Under the pieces are notes generated by a model. The model saw only the letters and a program-made list of their open reading frames with translations, was not told where the DNA came from and searched no databases. A stretch of 64,000 bases of DNA from Desulfobulbus oligotrophicus (GTDB taxonomy: Bacteria > Desulfobacterota > Desulfobulbia > Desulfobulbales > Desulfobulbaceae). Shown here one piece after another: positions 53,713 to 62,918 of the stretch. The position numbers were made by a program, and so were the translations under genes. How positions within the stretch are numbered: position 1 is the first letter of the stretch; the number at the start of each line of letters is the position of its first letter. Where the stretch lies: the NCBI RefSeq assembly GCF_016446285.1, contig NZ_CP054140.1:1035501-1099500 (forward strand). The letters are read 5' to 3'.

Positions 53713-54567
53713 ATGCCGCTCCTTGGTGCTCATCAGTCCATTGCCGGCGGGCTTCACCTGGCCTTTGATCGCATTGATCAGGTCGACGGGGAGTCATTGC
53801 AGATTTTCACGGCCAATCAACGACGGTGGAACAGTCCACCGCTGCATGCTGATGAGGTCAGACTGTTTCGACAGCGCCGGCAACAGAGCGGAGACATGCC
53901 TGTTGCCTCGCATGCATCCTATCTGATTAATTTAGCGGCCTCTAATCCGCAGAAAGCCGACAAAGCGGTTGCAGCCTTTGTTGAGGAGCTGCACCGCTGC
54001 CAACAGTTGGGTATCCCTTATCTGGTCATTCATCCCGGCAGCCACGGTGGTATGGGGGTTGATGCCGGGCTGGAGCAGGTGGTGGTCAATCTGGATGCAG
54101 CGCTGGAACGTGCCCGTCTTTCTGCAGCTTCACCCATCGTTTTACTGGAAACAACGGCCGGACAGGGGACTTCTTTGGGCAGCCGGTTTGAAGAGCTGGG
54201 CCGGATACGGGACCAAAGTCGTTTTGCCGAGCATCTCGGGGTCTGTTTTGATACCTGCCACATCTTTGCAGCAGGCTACAGGTTGGCAGCTGCAGAGGAG
54301 TATGCCCGGACTTTTGCCGAGTTTGAAGCGCATGTCGGTTGTAAGCACCTGCACTTCTTTCATCTCAACGACTCCTTAAAGCCCTGTGGAAGCCGGGTTG
54401 ACCGGCATGCCCACATCGGTGAAGGTATGATTGGCCTGGAGGGTTTTCGTCATCTGCTCAACGATCCTCGATTTCACGACCATCCCATGACCCTGGAGAC
54501 AGACAAGGGTGCAGATCTGGCAGAGGATATCGAAAATCTTCGCCGTCTGCGGGCATTGCTCGTCTGA
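53713..54567 (+). CDS. nfo: endonuclease IV
   Basis: An AP endonuclease of base-excision repair, a TIM barrel with three zinc ions. The 284 residues have LGAHQSIAGG at the N-terminus, ASYLINLAASNP, LVIHPGSHGG, VLLETTAGQGTSLGSRFEEL, GVCFDTCHIFAAGY, FHLNDSLKPCGSRVDRHAHIGEG and TLETDKG, all signature segments. ATG 53713 follows GGAGGG; the longer frame from 53644 overlaps surE. Confidence 0.96.
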   Translation: MPLLGAHQSIAGGLHLAFDRIDQVDGESLQIFTANQRRWNSPPLHADEVRLFRQRRQQSGDMPVASHASYLINLAASNPQKADKAVAAFVEELHRCQQLGIPYLVIHPGSHGGMGVDAGLEQVVVNLDAALERARLSAASPIVLLETTAGQGTSLGSRFEELGRIRDQSRFAEHLGVCFDTCHIFAAGYRLAAAEEYARTFAEFEAHVGCKHLHFFHLNDSLKPCGSRVDRHAHIGEGMIGLEGFRHLLNDPRFHDHPMTLETDKGADLAEDIENLRRLRALLV

Positions 54568-54875
54568 TTGTCTACTCTTCGCTGCACCCTTGCTGCCGGT
54601 TTGGCGGGAATTTTTATTCTTTCTGTCTTCATGATTATACCCGCCGTGTCACAGAGAAAAAGTACGGACTGCACCTGAGTACTGCTTGTCTGCCGGCAGT
54701 TGATCGATTATTCTGCAGTACCTGCGAACAGCATCAGGGTGCAGGTGTCGTACCTGTACAGATCGCCGGAGATGAGGATGGAAACAACAACGACTTTGTT
54801 CAACACCTCCGGGCCGCGGTGTCTTTATGTCAACCAAAAGCGGTTGCTGTCAACCGGAGCAATCAGGGTGAGAAA
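54568..54875 (+). other. 308-bp gap before ilvE
   Basis: No gene is supported. An inverted repeat GGCGGG...CCCGCC spans about 54603-54644 around an AT-rich core and may end the surE-nfo transcript. A small CAGGT/ACCTG hairpin lies near 54741. No leucine-rich leader peptide was identified that would suggest attenuation of ilvE. Confidence 0.35.
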
Positions 54876-55961
54876 ATGTTCAATAACGATTTGGAAGTAA
54901 CGCTGCACAAGGCATCGGCTGATCAGCTGAAACCAAAGCCTGATCAGTCGAATCTGGGGTTCGGTCAGTTTTTTACAGATCACATGTTCACCATGCGCTG
55001 GAACCGGCAGGAAGGATGGCATGATGCCGCTATCGAGCCGTATCAGGCGTTTGCGCTGGATCCGGCAGCCATGGTGTTTCACTATGGGCAGGCAATTTTT
55101 GAAGGTATGAAGGCGTACCGTGGTCCGGATAATCAGATCTTTTTGTTTCGGCCCATGGATAATTTCATCCGCATGAACGAGTCTGCCCAGAGGATGTGCA
55201 TGCCCCGCTTCCCCCTTGACCGTGTTCTGCAGGCTTTACGTGCTCTGGTCTACCTTGATCAGGATTGGGTGCCGCGGACACCGGGAGCGACGCTGTATAT
55301 CCGGCCCACGATGATTGCCACCGAGCCGGCCCTGGGTCTTCGTGCTGCGGAGAACTACCTGTTTTTTATTATCTGCTGCCCGGTTGGTGCCTACTACAGT
55401 GAAGGTTTTGCTCCAACGACAATCTATGTTGAAGGTGACTATGTCCGTTCTGTTCCCGGCGGAGTCGGCAATGCCAAAACTTCCGGCAACTATGCGGCGA
55501 GCCTGAAGGCACAGTCTGCGGCCCAGGCGAAGGGGTTTACTCAGGTCCTGTGGCTGGATGCAGTGGAACGGCGCTATATTGAAGAGGTCGGCACATCCAA
55601 TATCTTTTTCTTAATTGACGGGGAGTTGATTACACCGCCGCTGGAAGGTTCGATCCTCCCGGGTATTACCCGCGACTCTGTACTGCAGCTGGCCCGGGAT
55701 TGGGGATATCGGGTCAGTGAACGTCGCCTTACCATTGATGAGGTGATCGAAGCCGGTGAGAAGGGAACCCTGCAGGAGAGTTTTGGTACCGGAACAGCGG
55801 CGGTTATCTCACCGGTGGGCGAGCTCTTCTACCAGGATGAACGGATCAGGATCAACAACGGCACTGCCGGTGAGCTGTCCACACGACTTTTTGAGGAGTT
55901 GCAGGCTATCCAGTTCGGCACCCGCGAAGATCCCCACAAGTGGCGGGTACGGGTGGGTTGA
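54876..55961 (+). CDS. ilvE: branched-chain amino acid aminotransferase
   Basis: A PLP enzyme (fold type IV) that transfers the amino group to and from Val, Leu and Ile keto acids. The 361-residue length places it in the longer bacterial BCAT group II. FHYGQAIFEGMKAYRG, RPTMIATEPALGL, GVGNAKTSGNYAASL (PLP lysine), VGTSNIFFLIDG and GTGTAAVISPVG are present. ATG 54876 after AGGGTGAG is preferred over the longer frame at 54819. Monocistronic with its own terminator-like hairpin. Confidence 0.95.
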   Translation: MFNNDLEVTLHKASADQLKPKPDQSNLGFGQFFTDHMFTMRWNRQEGWHDAAIEPYQAFALDPAAMVFHYGQAIFEGMKAYRGPDNQIFLFRPMDNFIRMNESAQRMCMPRFPLDRVLQALRALVYLDQDWVPRTPGATLYIRPTMIATEPALGLRAAENYLFFIICCPVGAYYSEGFAPTTIYVEGDYVRSVPGGVGNAKTSGNYAASLKAQSAAQAKGFTQVLWLDAVERRYIEEVGTSNIFFLIDGELITPPLEGSILPGITRDSVLQLARDWGYRVSERRLTIDEVIEAGEKGTLQESFGTGTAAVISPVGELFYQDERIRINNGTAGELSTRLFEELQAIQFGTREDPHKWRVRVG

Positions 55962-55986
55962 AGCGGTCTGTAAAAACACAATAAAA

Positions 55987-56010
55987 ATACCCTTTATTTT
56001 TAAAGGGTAT
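55987..56010 (+). terminator. hairpin after ilvE
   Basis: A perfect 10-bp stem ATACCCTTTA/TAAAGGGTAT with a TTTT loop, 26 bp after the ilvE stop. The tract beyond is A/T-rich but has no long T run. Confidence 0.65.
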
Positions 56011-56022
56011 CATTTCAATATG

Positions 56023-56120
56023 TTGAACGAGATATTTTTTTGTTCAACCTGCCCTTGATTTTTCAAAAACCTAGCCTATTGTTTGGGCCAGCTCTGATCC
56101 GGAGCTTTGAACTTGTTCAA
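56023..56120 (+). promoter_or_regulatory. groES upstream region: TTGAAC/GTTCAA inverted repeats and possible heat-shock promoter
   Basis: TTGAAC-N13-GTTCAA at 56023-56047 and the tighter TTGAAC-TT-GTTCAA at 56107-56120 are both perfect. Between them, CTTGAT (56054) plus 14 bp and GCCTATTG (56074) resembles a sigma-32-type promoter. No CIRCE element (TTAGCACTC-N9-GAGTGCTAA) is present. Operator function is inferred from symmetry and position only. Confidence 0.5.
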
Positions 56121-56212
56121 TAATGCGGTTTGGGACGTTGAACCGGATAACCAGTCCGGGTGCGGGCCAGACACCTTTTCATTGTTCACAACACATTAAA
56201 CAGGAGGAGTAC

Positions 56213-56503
56213 ATGAAAATTCGTCCATTGAATGACCGGATTTTGGTCAAGCGATTGGAAGGAGAAGAAAAAACCGCTGGTGGTATCATCATCCCCGATT
56301 CAGCCAAGGAAAAACCGGCTGAAGGTGAGGTTGTAGCCGTGGGACCGGGAAAGCGCAGCGAAACAGGTGAGCGAGTGACCATTGATCTGGTGGTTGGCGA
56401 TCGGGTGCTGTTTTCCAAATACGGTGGTACCGAGGTCAAGCTGGATGGTGAAGATTTTCTTATTATGCGCGAGGATGATATCCTTGGTGTAATTCAGGCC
56501 TAA
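56213..56503 (+). CDS. groES: co-chaperonin GroES
   Basis: The 10-kDa heptameric lid of the GroEL chaperonin, 96 residues. [20 protein letters not shown], the mobile loop [17 protein letters not shown] with its hydrophobic III tripeptide, and [14 protein letters not shown] are typical. ATG 56213 follows AGGAGGAG. groEL starts 45 bp after its stop. Upstream palindromes probably control the pair. Confidence 0.98.
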   Translation: MKIRPLNDRILVKRLEGEEKTAGGIIIPDSAKEKPAEGEVVAVGPGKRSETGERVTIDLVVGDRVLFSKYGGTEVKLDGEDFLIMREDDILGVIQA

Positions 56504-56548
56504 CAAAGAGTGATATCAATCCAATCGAGGTGTTAAGGAGATAAAAGA

Positions 56549-58204
56549 ATGGCTGCAAAAGAATTAAAATATAGTGACAAGGCCCGTGAAAAAATGCTCA
56601 CCGGCGTTAACACGTTGACCAACGCCGTCAAGGTGACGCTTGGACCGAAGGGACGGAATGTCCTCATCGAAAAATCATTTGGCGCACCGGTTATTACAAA
56701 AGACGGCGTGACGGTTGCAAAAGAGATTGAACTGAAAGACAAGTTCGAAAACATGGGTGCGCAGATGGTTAAAGAGGTCGCATCCAAGACATCGGATGTT
56801 GCCGGTGACGGTACCACCACTGCCACCGTACTGGCGCAGGCTATCTTTACAGAAGGGGCCAAGCTGGTTGCCGCAGGTTCCAATCCCATGGAAGTTAAAC
56901 GTGGTATTGACGCCTCTGTTGCCGCTATTGTTGCCGAGCTTGGCAAGATCGCCAGCCCGACCAAGGAGCAGAAAGAAATAGCCCAGGTTGGTACCATTTC
57001 TGCGAATAACGACGAGACCATCGGTAACATCATTGCCGAGGCCATGGATAAGGTCGGCAAGGAAGGGGTGATCACTGTTGAAGAGGCCAAGTCCATGGAA
57101 ACCTCCCTTGACGTGGTTGAAGGGATGCAGTTTGATCGTGGCTACCTCTCCCCCTACTTTGTCACTGATCCCGAGAGAATGGAAGTCAGCATGGAAGAGC
57201 CGCTGATCCTGATCCATGAGAAAAAAATCTCCAGCATGAAGGATCTGCTGCCGATTCTTGAGTCTGTTGCCAAGATGGGGAAACCGCTGTGCATGATCGC
57301 CGAAGATGTTGACGGTGAGGCCCTGGCCACCTTGGTGGTGAACAAATTGCGCGGAACCCTGAACGTTGCCGCTGTTAAAGCTCCTGGTTTCGGTGATCGC
57401 CGGAAGGCCATGCTTGAGGATATCGCCATCCTGACCGGCGGACAGGTTATTACCGAAGATCTCGGCATTAAACTGGAAAACGTCACTATCAATGATCTTG
57501 GTACAGCCAAACGTATTGTTATCGACAAGGATAACACCACGATCATCGACGGTGCCGGCGATAAGGATAAGCTGGCAGCCCGGGTGAAGCAGATTCGTGC
57601 GCAGATTGAGGACACCACCTCTGATTATGACCGCGAGAAACTGCAGGAGCGTTTAGCCAAGCTCATCGGTGGTGTTGCTGTGATCAACGTCGGTGCGGCC
57701 ACCGAGGTTGAGATGAAGGAGAAAAAAGCCCGTGTTGAGGACGCGCTGAATGCCACACGTGCAGCCGTTGAAGAGGGTGTTGTTCCTGGTGGTGGTGTAG
57801 CCTATCTGCGCTGCCTCAAGGTTCTTGATACCCTTAAACTTGAAGGCGAGCAGGAACTGGGTAAAAATATCATCCGTCGTGCTCTTGAAGAGCCGATTCG
57901 TCAGATCGCCGACAATGCCGGTCGTGAAGGTTCGGTCATCGTTGAACACGTCAAGAACCTTGAAGGGCCAATGGGGTTCAATGCGGCGACTGAAAAGTAC
58001 GAAGACCTGATCGAAGCCGGTGTCATTGATCCGGCCAAGGTAACCCGTTCCGCACTGCAGAATGCAGCTTCTGTGTCAGGCCTACTGCTGACCACCGAGT
58101 GCATGATTGCCGAGCTGCCCGAAGAGGATAAGATGCCTGGCGGTATGTCTCCTGGCGGCATGGGTGGCATGGGTGGTATGGGCGGCATGGGCGGCATGAT
58201 GTAA
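56549..58204 (+). CDS. groEL: chaperonin GroEL
   Basis: The 60-kDa ATP-driven folding chamber, 551 residues. It starts [17 protein letters not shown], with the ATP-site [17 protein letters not shown] and [14 protein letters not shown], and [12 protein letters not shown] near residue 415. The C-terminus carries the usual Gly-Met repeat tail ([13 protein letters not shown]). It forms the groES-groEL operon and is followed by a strong hairpin. Single copy in this window. Confidence 0.98.
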   Translation: MAAKELKYSDKAREKMLTGVNTLTNAVKVTLGPKGRNVLIEKSFGAPVITKDGVTVAKEIELKDKFENMGAQMVKEVASKTSDVAGDGTTTATVLAQAIFTEGAKLVAAGSNPMEVKRGIDASVAAIVAELGKIASPTKEQKEIAQVGTISANNDETIGNIIAEAMDKVGKEGVITVEEAKSMETSLDVVEGMQFDRGYLSPYFVTDPERMEVSMEEPLILIHEKKISSMKDLLPILESVAKMGKPLCMIAEDVDGEALATLVVNKLRGTLNVAAVKAPGFGDRRKAMLEDIAILTGGQVITEDLGIKLENVTINDLGTAKRIVIDKDNTTIIDGAGDKDKLAARVKQIRAQIEDTTSDYDREKLQERLAKLIGGVAVINVGAATEVEMKEKKARVEDALNATRAAVEEGVVPGGGVAYLRCLKVLDTLKLEGEQELGKNIIRRALEEPIRQIADNAGREGSVIVEHVKNLEGPMGFNAATEKYEDLIEAGVIDPAKVTRSALQNAASVSGLLLTTECMIAELPEEDKMPGGMSPGGMGGMGGMGGMGGMM

Positions 58205-58251
58205 GCAGCCGTTCTCCTGTCCCAGTCCGGCGAGATAATCGCTTGGAATGT

Positions 58252-58289
58252 GTGCCCTTCCCCGTTTGTACGCAAACAGGGAGGGGCAC
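58252..58289 (+). terminator. groEL terminator hairpin
   Basis: A long stem, GTGCCC...GTTTG with CAAAC...GGGCAC, around a TACG loop, with only small mismatches, 47 bp past the groEL stop. It is followed by a short T-rich stretch. Confidence 0.75.
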
Positions 58290-58344
58290 CTTGTTGTAAC
58301 AGAACAGATGCCTCTGTCCGAGTCCTTGTCAGCAGGTTTTCTTG

Positions 58345-58373
58345 TTGACAAATATGCAGAAGTTTAGCATATA
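58345..58373 (+). promoter_or_regulatory. probable sigma-70 promoter of the tRNA
   Basis: TTGACA (58345-58350), a 17-bp spacer and CATATA (58368-58373) stand 35 bp before the tRNA gene at 58408. The -35 box is perfect. Confidence 0.7.
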
Positions 58374-58407
58374 TGCCTTTTTCAGGCAGCTTGGCTTTTT
58401 AAATATT

Positions 58408-58484
58408 GGCGATGTAGCTCAGCTGGTCAGAGCGCACGGCTCATATCCGTGGTGTCCGGGGTTCAAGTCCCTGCATCGCCACCA
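58408..58484 (+). tRNA. tRNA with CAT anticodon (probably elongator Met)
   Basis: A 77-nt tRNA with encoded CCA. The acceptor stem is GGCGATG/CATCGCC, the D-arm GCTCAGCTGGTCAGAGC, the anticodon stem CACGG/CCGTG and the loop CTCATAT, giving CAT. The T-arm is GGTTCAAGTCC-like. It has its own promoter and terminator. A damaged copy of its 5' half lies at 58780-58823. Confidence 0.95.
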
Positions 58485-58510
58485 GTATAAAGTCCGGAGA
58501 CATCCGGCGA

Positions 58511-58557
58511 CATATAGAAACCCGCAATCCTTCACAGGTTGCGGGTTTTTCTATGTG
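58511..58557 (+). terminator. tRNA terminator
   Basis: AAACCCGCAA/TTGCGGGTTT, flanked by CATATAG/CTATGTG, forms an extended stem with T residues on the 3' side, 26 bp past the tRNA. Confidence 0.85.
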
Positions 58558-58779
58558 CGGGGACGGACAGGTGAAAACCCGGGCGGGCAAAGGTTCTGCT
58601 GGTGCTCGTTTTGCATCAATTTTTTGGAGTTACTCAAAATAGAACTTGAACTGTTTGCCCTTGGCATAAATTTTCTGTACGGTTGCGTTTAGTTCTTGAC
58701 CAGGTTGAGGTGATTGAGAGGGAATATGGCGGTGGGAGGTTAAGTTTTGCAAGGCTAGTTCATCCAAGTAATGACTAGC

Positions 58780-58823
58780 GGCGATGTAGCACCATCGGTC
58801 ACAAGGACACGGTTATTACCTGG
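58780..58823 (+). pseudogene. degenerate copy of the 5' half of the neighbouring CAT tRNA
   Basis: The copy begins GGCGATGTAGC, identical to the first 11 bases of the tRNA at 58408. It continues with matching GGTCA and CACGG blocks at the D-arm and anticodon-stem positions, separated by altered bases. The 3' half is absent. The 58558-58907 interval holds no other supported feature. Confidence 0.65.
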
Positions 58824-58907
58824 TTATTATCATAGGCCGGTCAGCCTATTGGATTGTCAGCTAGTAAAGGGAAAATACACACTATATTATTGATTGCCAT
58901 AAGTAAG

Positions 58908-59420
58908 ATGAAAAGACTACTCAACGCTCTTTGTGAAAGCTTCATAAAGAATCTCGATTTCATGATGAAGGTCGTAACAATTTTTGGTGCCATCTTCACA
59001 GGAGTGAGTGTTATTATACTTTTACTAACTGACATTGATAAGAAGCTGGAAGAAAAGATAAAAAATCATGATGTTATAAGAAAAATTGCGGCTGAGATTA
59101 AATCCCCATTTATTATTTTTAATAGTGAAGGAAAAGTACTGTATGAAGATAATGGATCTGAGCTGATTGATTTGGAGAAAATAGTTTGTGATTACGATGA
59201 TGAGTATGTAAAAGTTATTGGTATTACAATTACGACAAAACGATTTCTGAAGTATCCGCCGATATTGTCAAGTATTGATGGTGAGGAATATTTTCATGAA
59301 GCCACACGAATAGATACTTTTAAGTGGCATTACAAAACAATTCCACTATATAAAATGTATATTGAGTTGCCAGAAGGCAAAATGCCGGTTGGCAGGTATA
59401 AGCTGGAAATAATAAGATAA
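58908..59420 (+). CDS. orphan AT-rich membrane-anchored protein, unknown
   Basis: About 170 residues from ATG 58908 (TTG 58854 also possible; both have weak ribosome sites). Near residues 18-40 a single hydrophobic helix (TIFGAIFTGVSVIILLL) follows a basic N-terminus. A short coiled coil and then a beta-rich domain (SPFIIFNSEGKVLYEDNG...EYVKVIGITITTKRF) complete it. The gene is much richer in A/T than everything around it and lies just beyond a tRNA remnant, which points to acquisition by transfer. No family recognised. Confidence 0.65.
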   Translation: MKRLLNALCESFIKNLDFMMKVVTIFGAIFTGVSVIILLLTDIDKKLEEKIKNHDVIRKIAAEIKSPFIIFNSEGKVLYEDNGSELIDLEKIVCDYDDEYVKVIGITITTKRFLKYPPILSSIDGEEYFHEATRIDTFKWHYKTIPLYKMYIELPEGKMPVGRYKLEIIR

Positions 59421-59673
59421 TAAAGATTCAGTTAATAGGTCGTTCCACAGAAAATATTTCCCATTGTGCCCGATATTTCCTGCGAGCACCATGTCGGATG
59501 TACACCTTCTGATGGTGGTCTGTGCCGCAGCACAATCTTACTGGTCTTGGACCAATACGACAGGGAGTTTACGTTTATTCCTTCAGGGTACGAGGAAAAC
59601 GTCACGTACTAACGCGTCTGCATGATTGTTCCGACCAGAGGAAGAGAGTTTCCCTGCTCAGGGTGGGCAATCA

Positions 59674-59711
59674 TAAAAAAACCCGCATCTTATGAGAGCT
59701 GCGGGTTTTTC
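59674..59711. terminator. bidirectional terminator
   Basis: AACCCGCA/TGCGGGTT stem with A run on the left and T run on the right, so it can end both the plus-strand orphan gene and the minus-strand RND operon. Its stem closely resembles the tRNA terminator at 58511. Confidence 0.82.
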
Positions 59712-59792
59712 TGTGTCCGGGATTGGAAAGATTGGGCTCGGTAGGGCCGGTCCTGCCGGAATGGTTGTGAGAGAAAACTCGGCCGGCAGTGA

Positions 59793-62700
59793 TCAGTCTG
59801 CCGGCAGCATGTCTTTTTCTGTCATGTCCGTCAACGCTGTCTCCTGTTTGTCCTGTCCCTTGCGGTGATCCCTGGCAACCAGCATATAGATCGATGGAAT
59901 GAGGAATAGTGTGAACAGAGAGCCGATGGCCATGCCGCCAACCAGTACCAGACCAATGGAGTTCCGGGCGGCGGCCCCTGCGCCGGTGACCAGGGTCAGC
60001 GGAAAGTGACCGGCAACCGTGGCCCCGGTGGTCATTAAGATCGGCCGCAGACGGGTCATGCAGGCTTCATGCACGGCCGCATGTTTGCTCAGGCCCTGTT
60101 CCTGGAGCTTGTTGGCAAATTCAACAATCAGAATACCGTTTTTTGACACCAGTCCAACCAGAGTGACTAAACCGACCTGCGAGTAGATGTTGAGCGTGGT
60201 GGTCCATCCTGCGGTCCAGAAAGGGACATTGGGATCAGGCATCTTGAGAAAGGTGAAGATCATGGCCCCGAACATGGCCAGGGGGACAGAGCCGGCCAGG
60301 ATGACAAAGGGATCGCGAAAGCTGTTGAACTGGGCGGCCAGCACAAGGAATATCAGGATGATCGCCAGCCCGAAAGCAAAGGCAAAGGTGTTGCCTTCAA
60401 CTCGCAGCTGCCTTGATTCTCCTGTGTAATCAATGGTATATCCCTGGGGAAGAATTTTGGCGGCCTCGTTTTCCAGAAATTGAAGCGCTTCGTCCAGCGG
60501 GCGAACCGGGTAGGCACTGATGGTCACTGCGTTCAGCTGCTGGAACCGGTTTAATGAGCGTGCTTCCGTGGTATTGGTGACAGTGGCCACCGTGGACAAC
60601 GGGACCAGACCGCCGTCCGGACCGGTCACATGGATGTTTTGCAGCTGATCTGCAGTCAGCCGGTCAGTCCGCATAATCTGGGGCATCACCTTATAGCTGC
60701 GGCCGGCAATATTGAACCGGTTGACATAGTTGCCGCTGATCATGGTGGCAAGGTCATTGCCGACCTGTTGCAGGTTAAGTCCCAGTGCCGCCACCTTATC
60801 GCGATCAATGTCGATCTCTGCCCTGGGTTGATCGATCTTGACATCGATTAACGGCGGAAAGGCAAACATGTTGCTTTGCGTGGCGATCTGCTGGATCTCC
60901 TGGGCAAATGTCAGGATCTGATCGAGCTCGGCCGTGGAGGCAATCACAAATTCCACCGGAAACTGACCGCCGCCGGGCAGAGCCGGCGGCAGAACCGGCA
61001 AGACACGGATACCGGTGATCCCATGTAACTTTTCCGTTACTTCGGGCATGATTTCAAAGATGGTTCGCGGCCGTTCCTGCCAGGGCTTGACCACCATACC
61101 GCTGAATCCGGAACTGGGTTGGGTGAGCTGAAAAACAGAGTTCGTTTCCGGGATGTTCAGAAAGGTCTGGTTGACAGCCGCTGTGTAGCGCCGATTCTGG
61201 TCCAGTGTGGAGTTGGCTGCTGACTCGATGATGCCGAAGATAACGCCCTGATCTTCTGTTGGTGCCAACTCCTTTGCCGACATCTGAAACATGGGAATGG
61301 AGAGCAGACCAAGGGTCATCCAGACAAGGTAAACGGCTTTCCGGTTGTGCAGAGTGAACTCAAGCCAGCGGCCGTAGGCGGTACGCAGTCGTTTAAAGTC
61401 ACGGCCGATTTTTCCGGCCAGTCCACGCTCGGTAATCCCCGGTTTCAGCAGCTTCGATGACATCATCGGCGACAGGGTGAGGGCAACGATACCGGAAATA
61501 ATAACCGCACCGGCCAGGGTAAAGGCGAACTCGCGGAACAGTGCCCCGGTCAGACCTCCCTGGAGCCCGATGGGCGCATAGACAGCGGCAAGAGTGGTGG
61601 TCATTGAGATGAGCGGCTTGACCAGTTCGCGGCCACTGAGCAGAGCTGCCTGGAGCGGTGTTTTTCCTCCACTGAGGTGGCGTTCGACATTTTCGACCAC
61701 AACAATGGCATCGTCAACCACCAGACCAACGGAGAGAACAATGGCCAGAAGGGTGAGCAGGTTAATGGTGAAGCCGGCAAGCTGCATCACAAACATGGCG
61801 CCGATCAGTGACAGGGGGATGGCAATGACCGGAATAACGGCCGCCCGGAAAGAGCCGAGAAACAGAAAGATAATGATGCTGACGATGAGCAGTGTCTCGC
61901 TGAGCGTCTTGATAACCTCTTTGATGGCATTTTCGATGTAGTCAGTCCCGTCATAGGTGATGTCGGCGGTAAAACCGGTGGGAAGCTGTCTGTTGATCTC
62001 CGTCATCTCAGCCCGGACCCGTTTGATCACTTCAAGTGAGTTGGCGTTGGGAAGCGGCCAGATCCCCATGAACACGGCCGTCTGTCCGGAAAAATGCACT
62101 TCGGTGTCATAATCTTCAGCACCCAGCACCACCTGTCCCACATCTTCAATCCGGACAAGTGCATCGTTATCCTCCCGAATGACCAGCCGTTTGAAATCTT
62201 CGGTGGTGTGCATGTCGGTGTTGGTTGTCAGGTTGACCTGCACCAGCTCTCCCTTTGTGGTTCCGACGGCGGCAAGGAAGTTGTTGTTGGCCAGCGCCTG
62301 GTACACCTGGCTCGGACTGACGTTGAAGGCCGCCATTTTTGCGGGATCAAGCCAGATACGCATGGCAAAGGTCCGGGCACCGAGGATCTCCGCCCGCTGC
62401 ACTCCGGCCAGGGCTGATAACCGCGGCTGAATCACGCGCATCAGGTAGTCGGTTATCTCGTTCTGTTCCAGGGTATCCGAGGTGAAGCTGAGGTAGGCTG
62501 AAGCAAATTGAGAGTCTGCCGACTCAACGTCAATAACCGGGATTTCGGCTTCCGGCGGCAGGTCGCGGCGTACCTGATCAACTTTGGAGCTGATTTCAGA
62601 GAGCGCCTTGATCGGGTCATAGTTGAGCCGTAATCGGGCGTTGATGACTGACACGCCCTGGCTGGACTGCGATTGCAGATAATCAATACCGTCTGCACCG

Positions 62701-62915
62701 GCGATGGCACGCTCCAGCGGTGTGGTGATAAAGCCGCGCACCAGTTCGGCATTGGCTCCGGTGAAGACGGTGGTCACCGTGACCACGGCGTTGTCGCTGC
62801 GCGGATACTGACGAACATTCAGCGAGCCGATGGCCTGGAGCCCGGCGATAATAATCAGCAGACTGGTCACCATTGCCAACACCGGCCGTTGGACAAAAAG
62901 ATCGGTGAATTTCAT
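59793..62915 (-). CDS. RND efflux pump inner-membrane transporter (HAE1 family)
   Basis: A 1040-residue proton-driven drug or solvent exporter with the usual 12 helices and two large periplasmic loops. It opens MKFTDLFVQRPVLAMVTSLL. Near residue 400 are the proton-relay acidic residues in GLVVDDAIVVVENVERHL, then FREFAFTLAGAVIISGIVALTLSPMM. The second half has GLVSKNGILIVEFAN and the family end SLFTLFLIPSIYML. It resembles the MexF/MdtB group. It follows its membrane-fusion gene by 3 bp. No outer-membrane channel gene is in this window. Confidence 0.95.
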   Translation of the reverse strand: MKFTDLFVQRPVLAMVTSLLIIIAGLQAIGSLNVRQYPRSDNAVVTVTTVFTGANAELVRGFITTPLERAIAGADGIDYLQSQSSQGVSVINARLRLNYDPIKALSEISSKVDQVRRDLPPEAEIPVIDVESADSQFASAYLSFTSDTLEQNEITDYLMRVIQPRLSALAGVQRAEILGARTFAMRIWLDPAKMAAFNVSPSQVYQALANNNFLAAVGTTKGELVQVNLTTNTDMHTTEDFKRLVIREDNDALVRIEDVGQVVLGAEDYDTEVHFSGQTAVFMGIWPLPNANSLEVIKRVRAEMTEINRQLPTGFTADITYDGTDYIENAIKEVIKTLSETLLIVSIIIFLFLGSFRAAVIPVIAIPLSLIGAMFVMQLAGFTINLLTLLAIVLSVGLVVDDAIVVVENVERHLSGGKTPLQAALLSGRELVKPLISMTTTLAAVYAPIGLQGGLTGALFREFAFTLAGAVIISGIVALTLSPMMSSKLLKPGITERGLAGKIGRDFKRLRTAYGRWLEFTLHNRKAVYLVWMTLGLLSIPMFQMSAKELAPTEDQGVIFGIIESAANSTLDQNRRYTAAVNQTFLNIPETNSVFQLTQPSSGFSGMVVKPWQERPRTIFEIMPEVTEKLHGITGIRVLPVLPPALPGGGQFPVEFVIASTAELDQILTFAQEIQQIATQSNMFAFPPLIDVKIDQPRAEIDIDRDKVAALGLNLQQVGNDLATMISGNYVNRFNIAGRSYKVMPQIMRTDRLTADQLQNIHVTGPDGGLVPLSTVATVTNTTEARSLNRFQQLNAVTISAYPVRPLDEALQFLENEAAKILPQGYTIDYTGESRQLRVEGNTFAFAFGLAIILIFLVLAAQFNSFRDPFVILAGSVPLAMFGAMIFTFLKMPDPNVPFWTAGWTTTLNIYSQVGLVTLVGLVSKNGILIVEFANKLQEQGLSKHAAVHEACMTRLRPILMTTGATVAGHFPLTLVTGAGAAARNSIGLVLVGGMAIGSLFTLFLIPSIYMLVARDHRKGQDKQETALTDMTEKDMLPAD

Positions 62916-62918
62916 GGG

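Noticed and set aside
55962-56212. CIRCE/HrcA operator upstream of groES
   Set aside because: No TTAGCACTC-N9-GAGTGCTAA or close variant occurs; only TTGAAC palindromes are seen.
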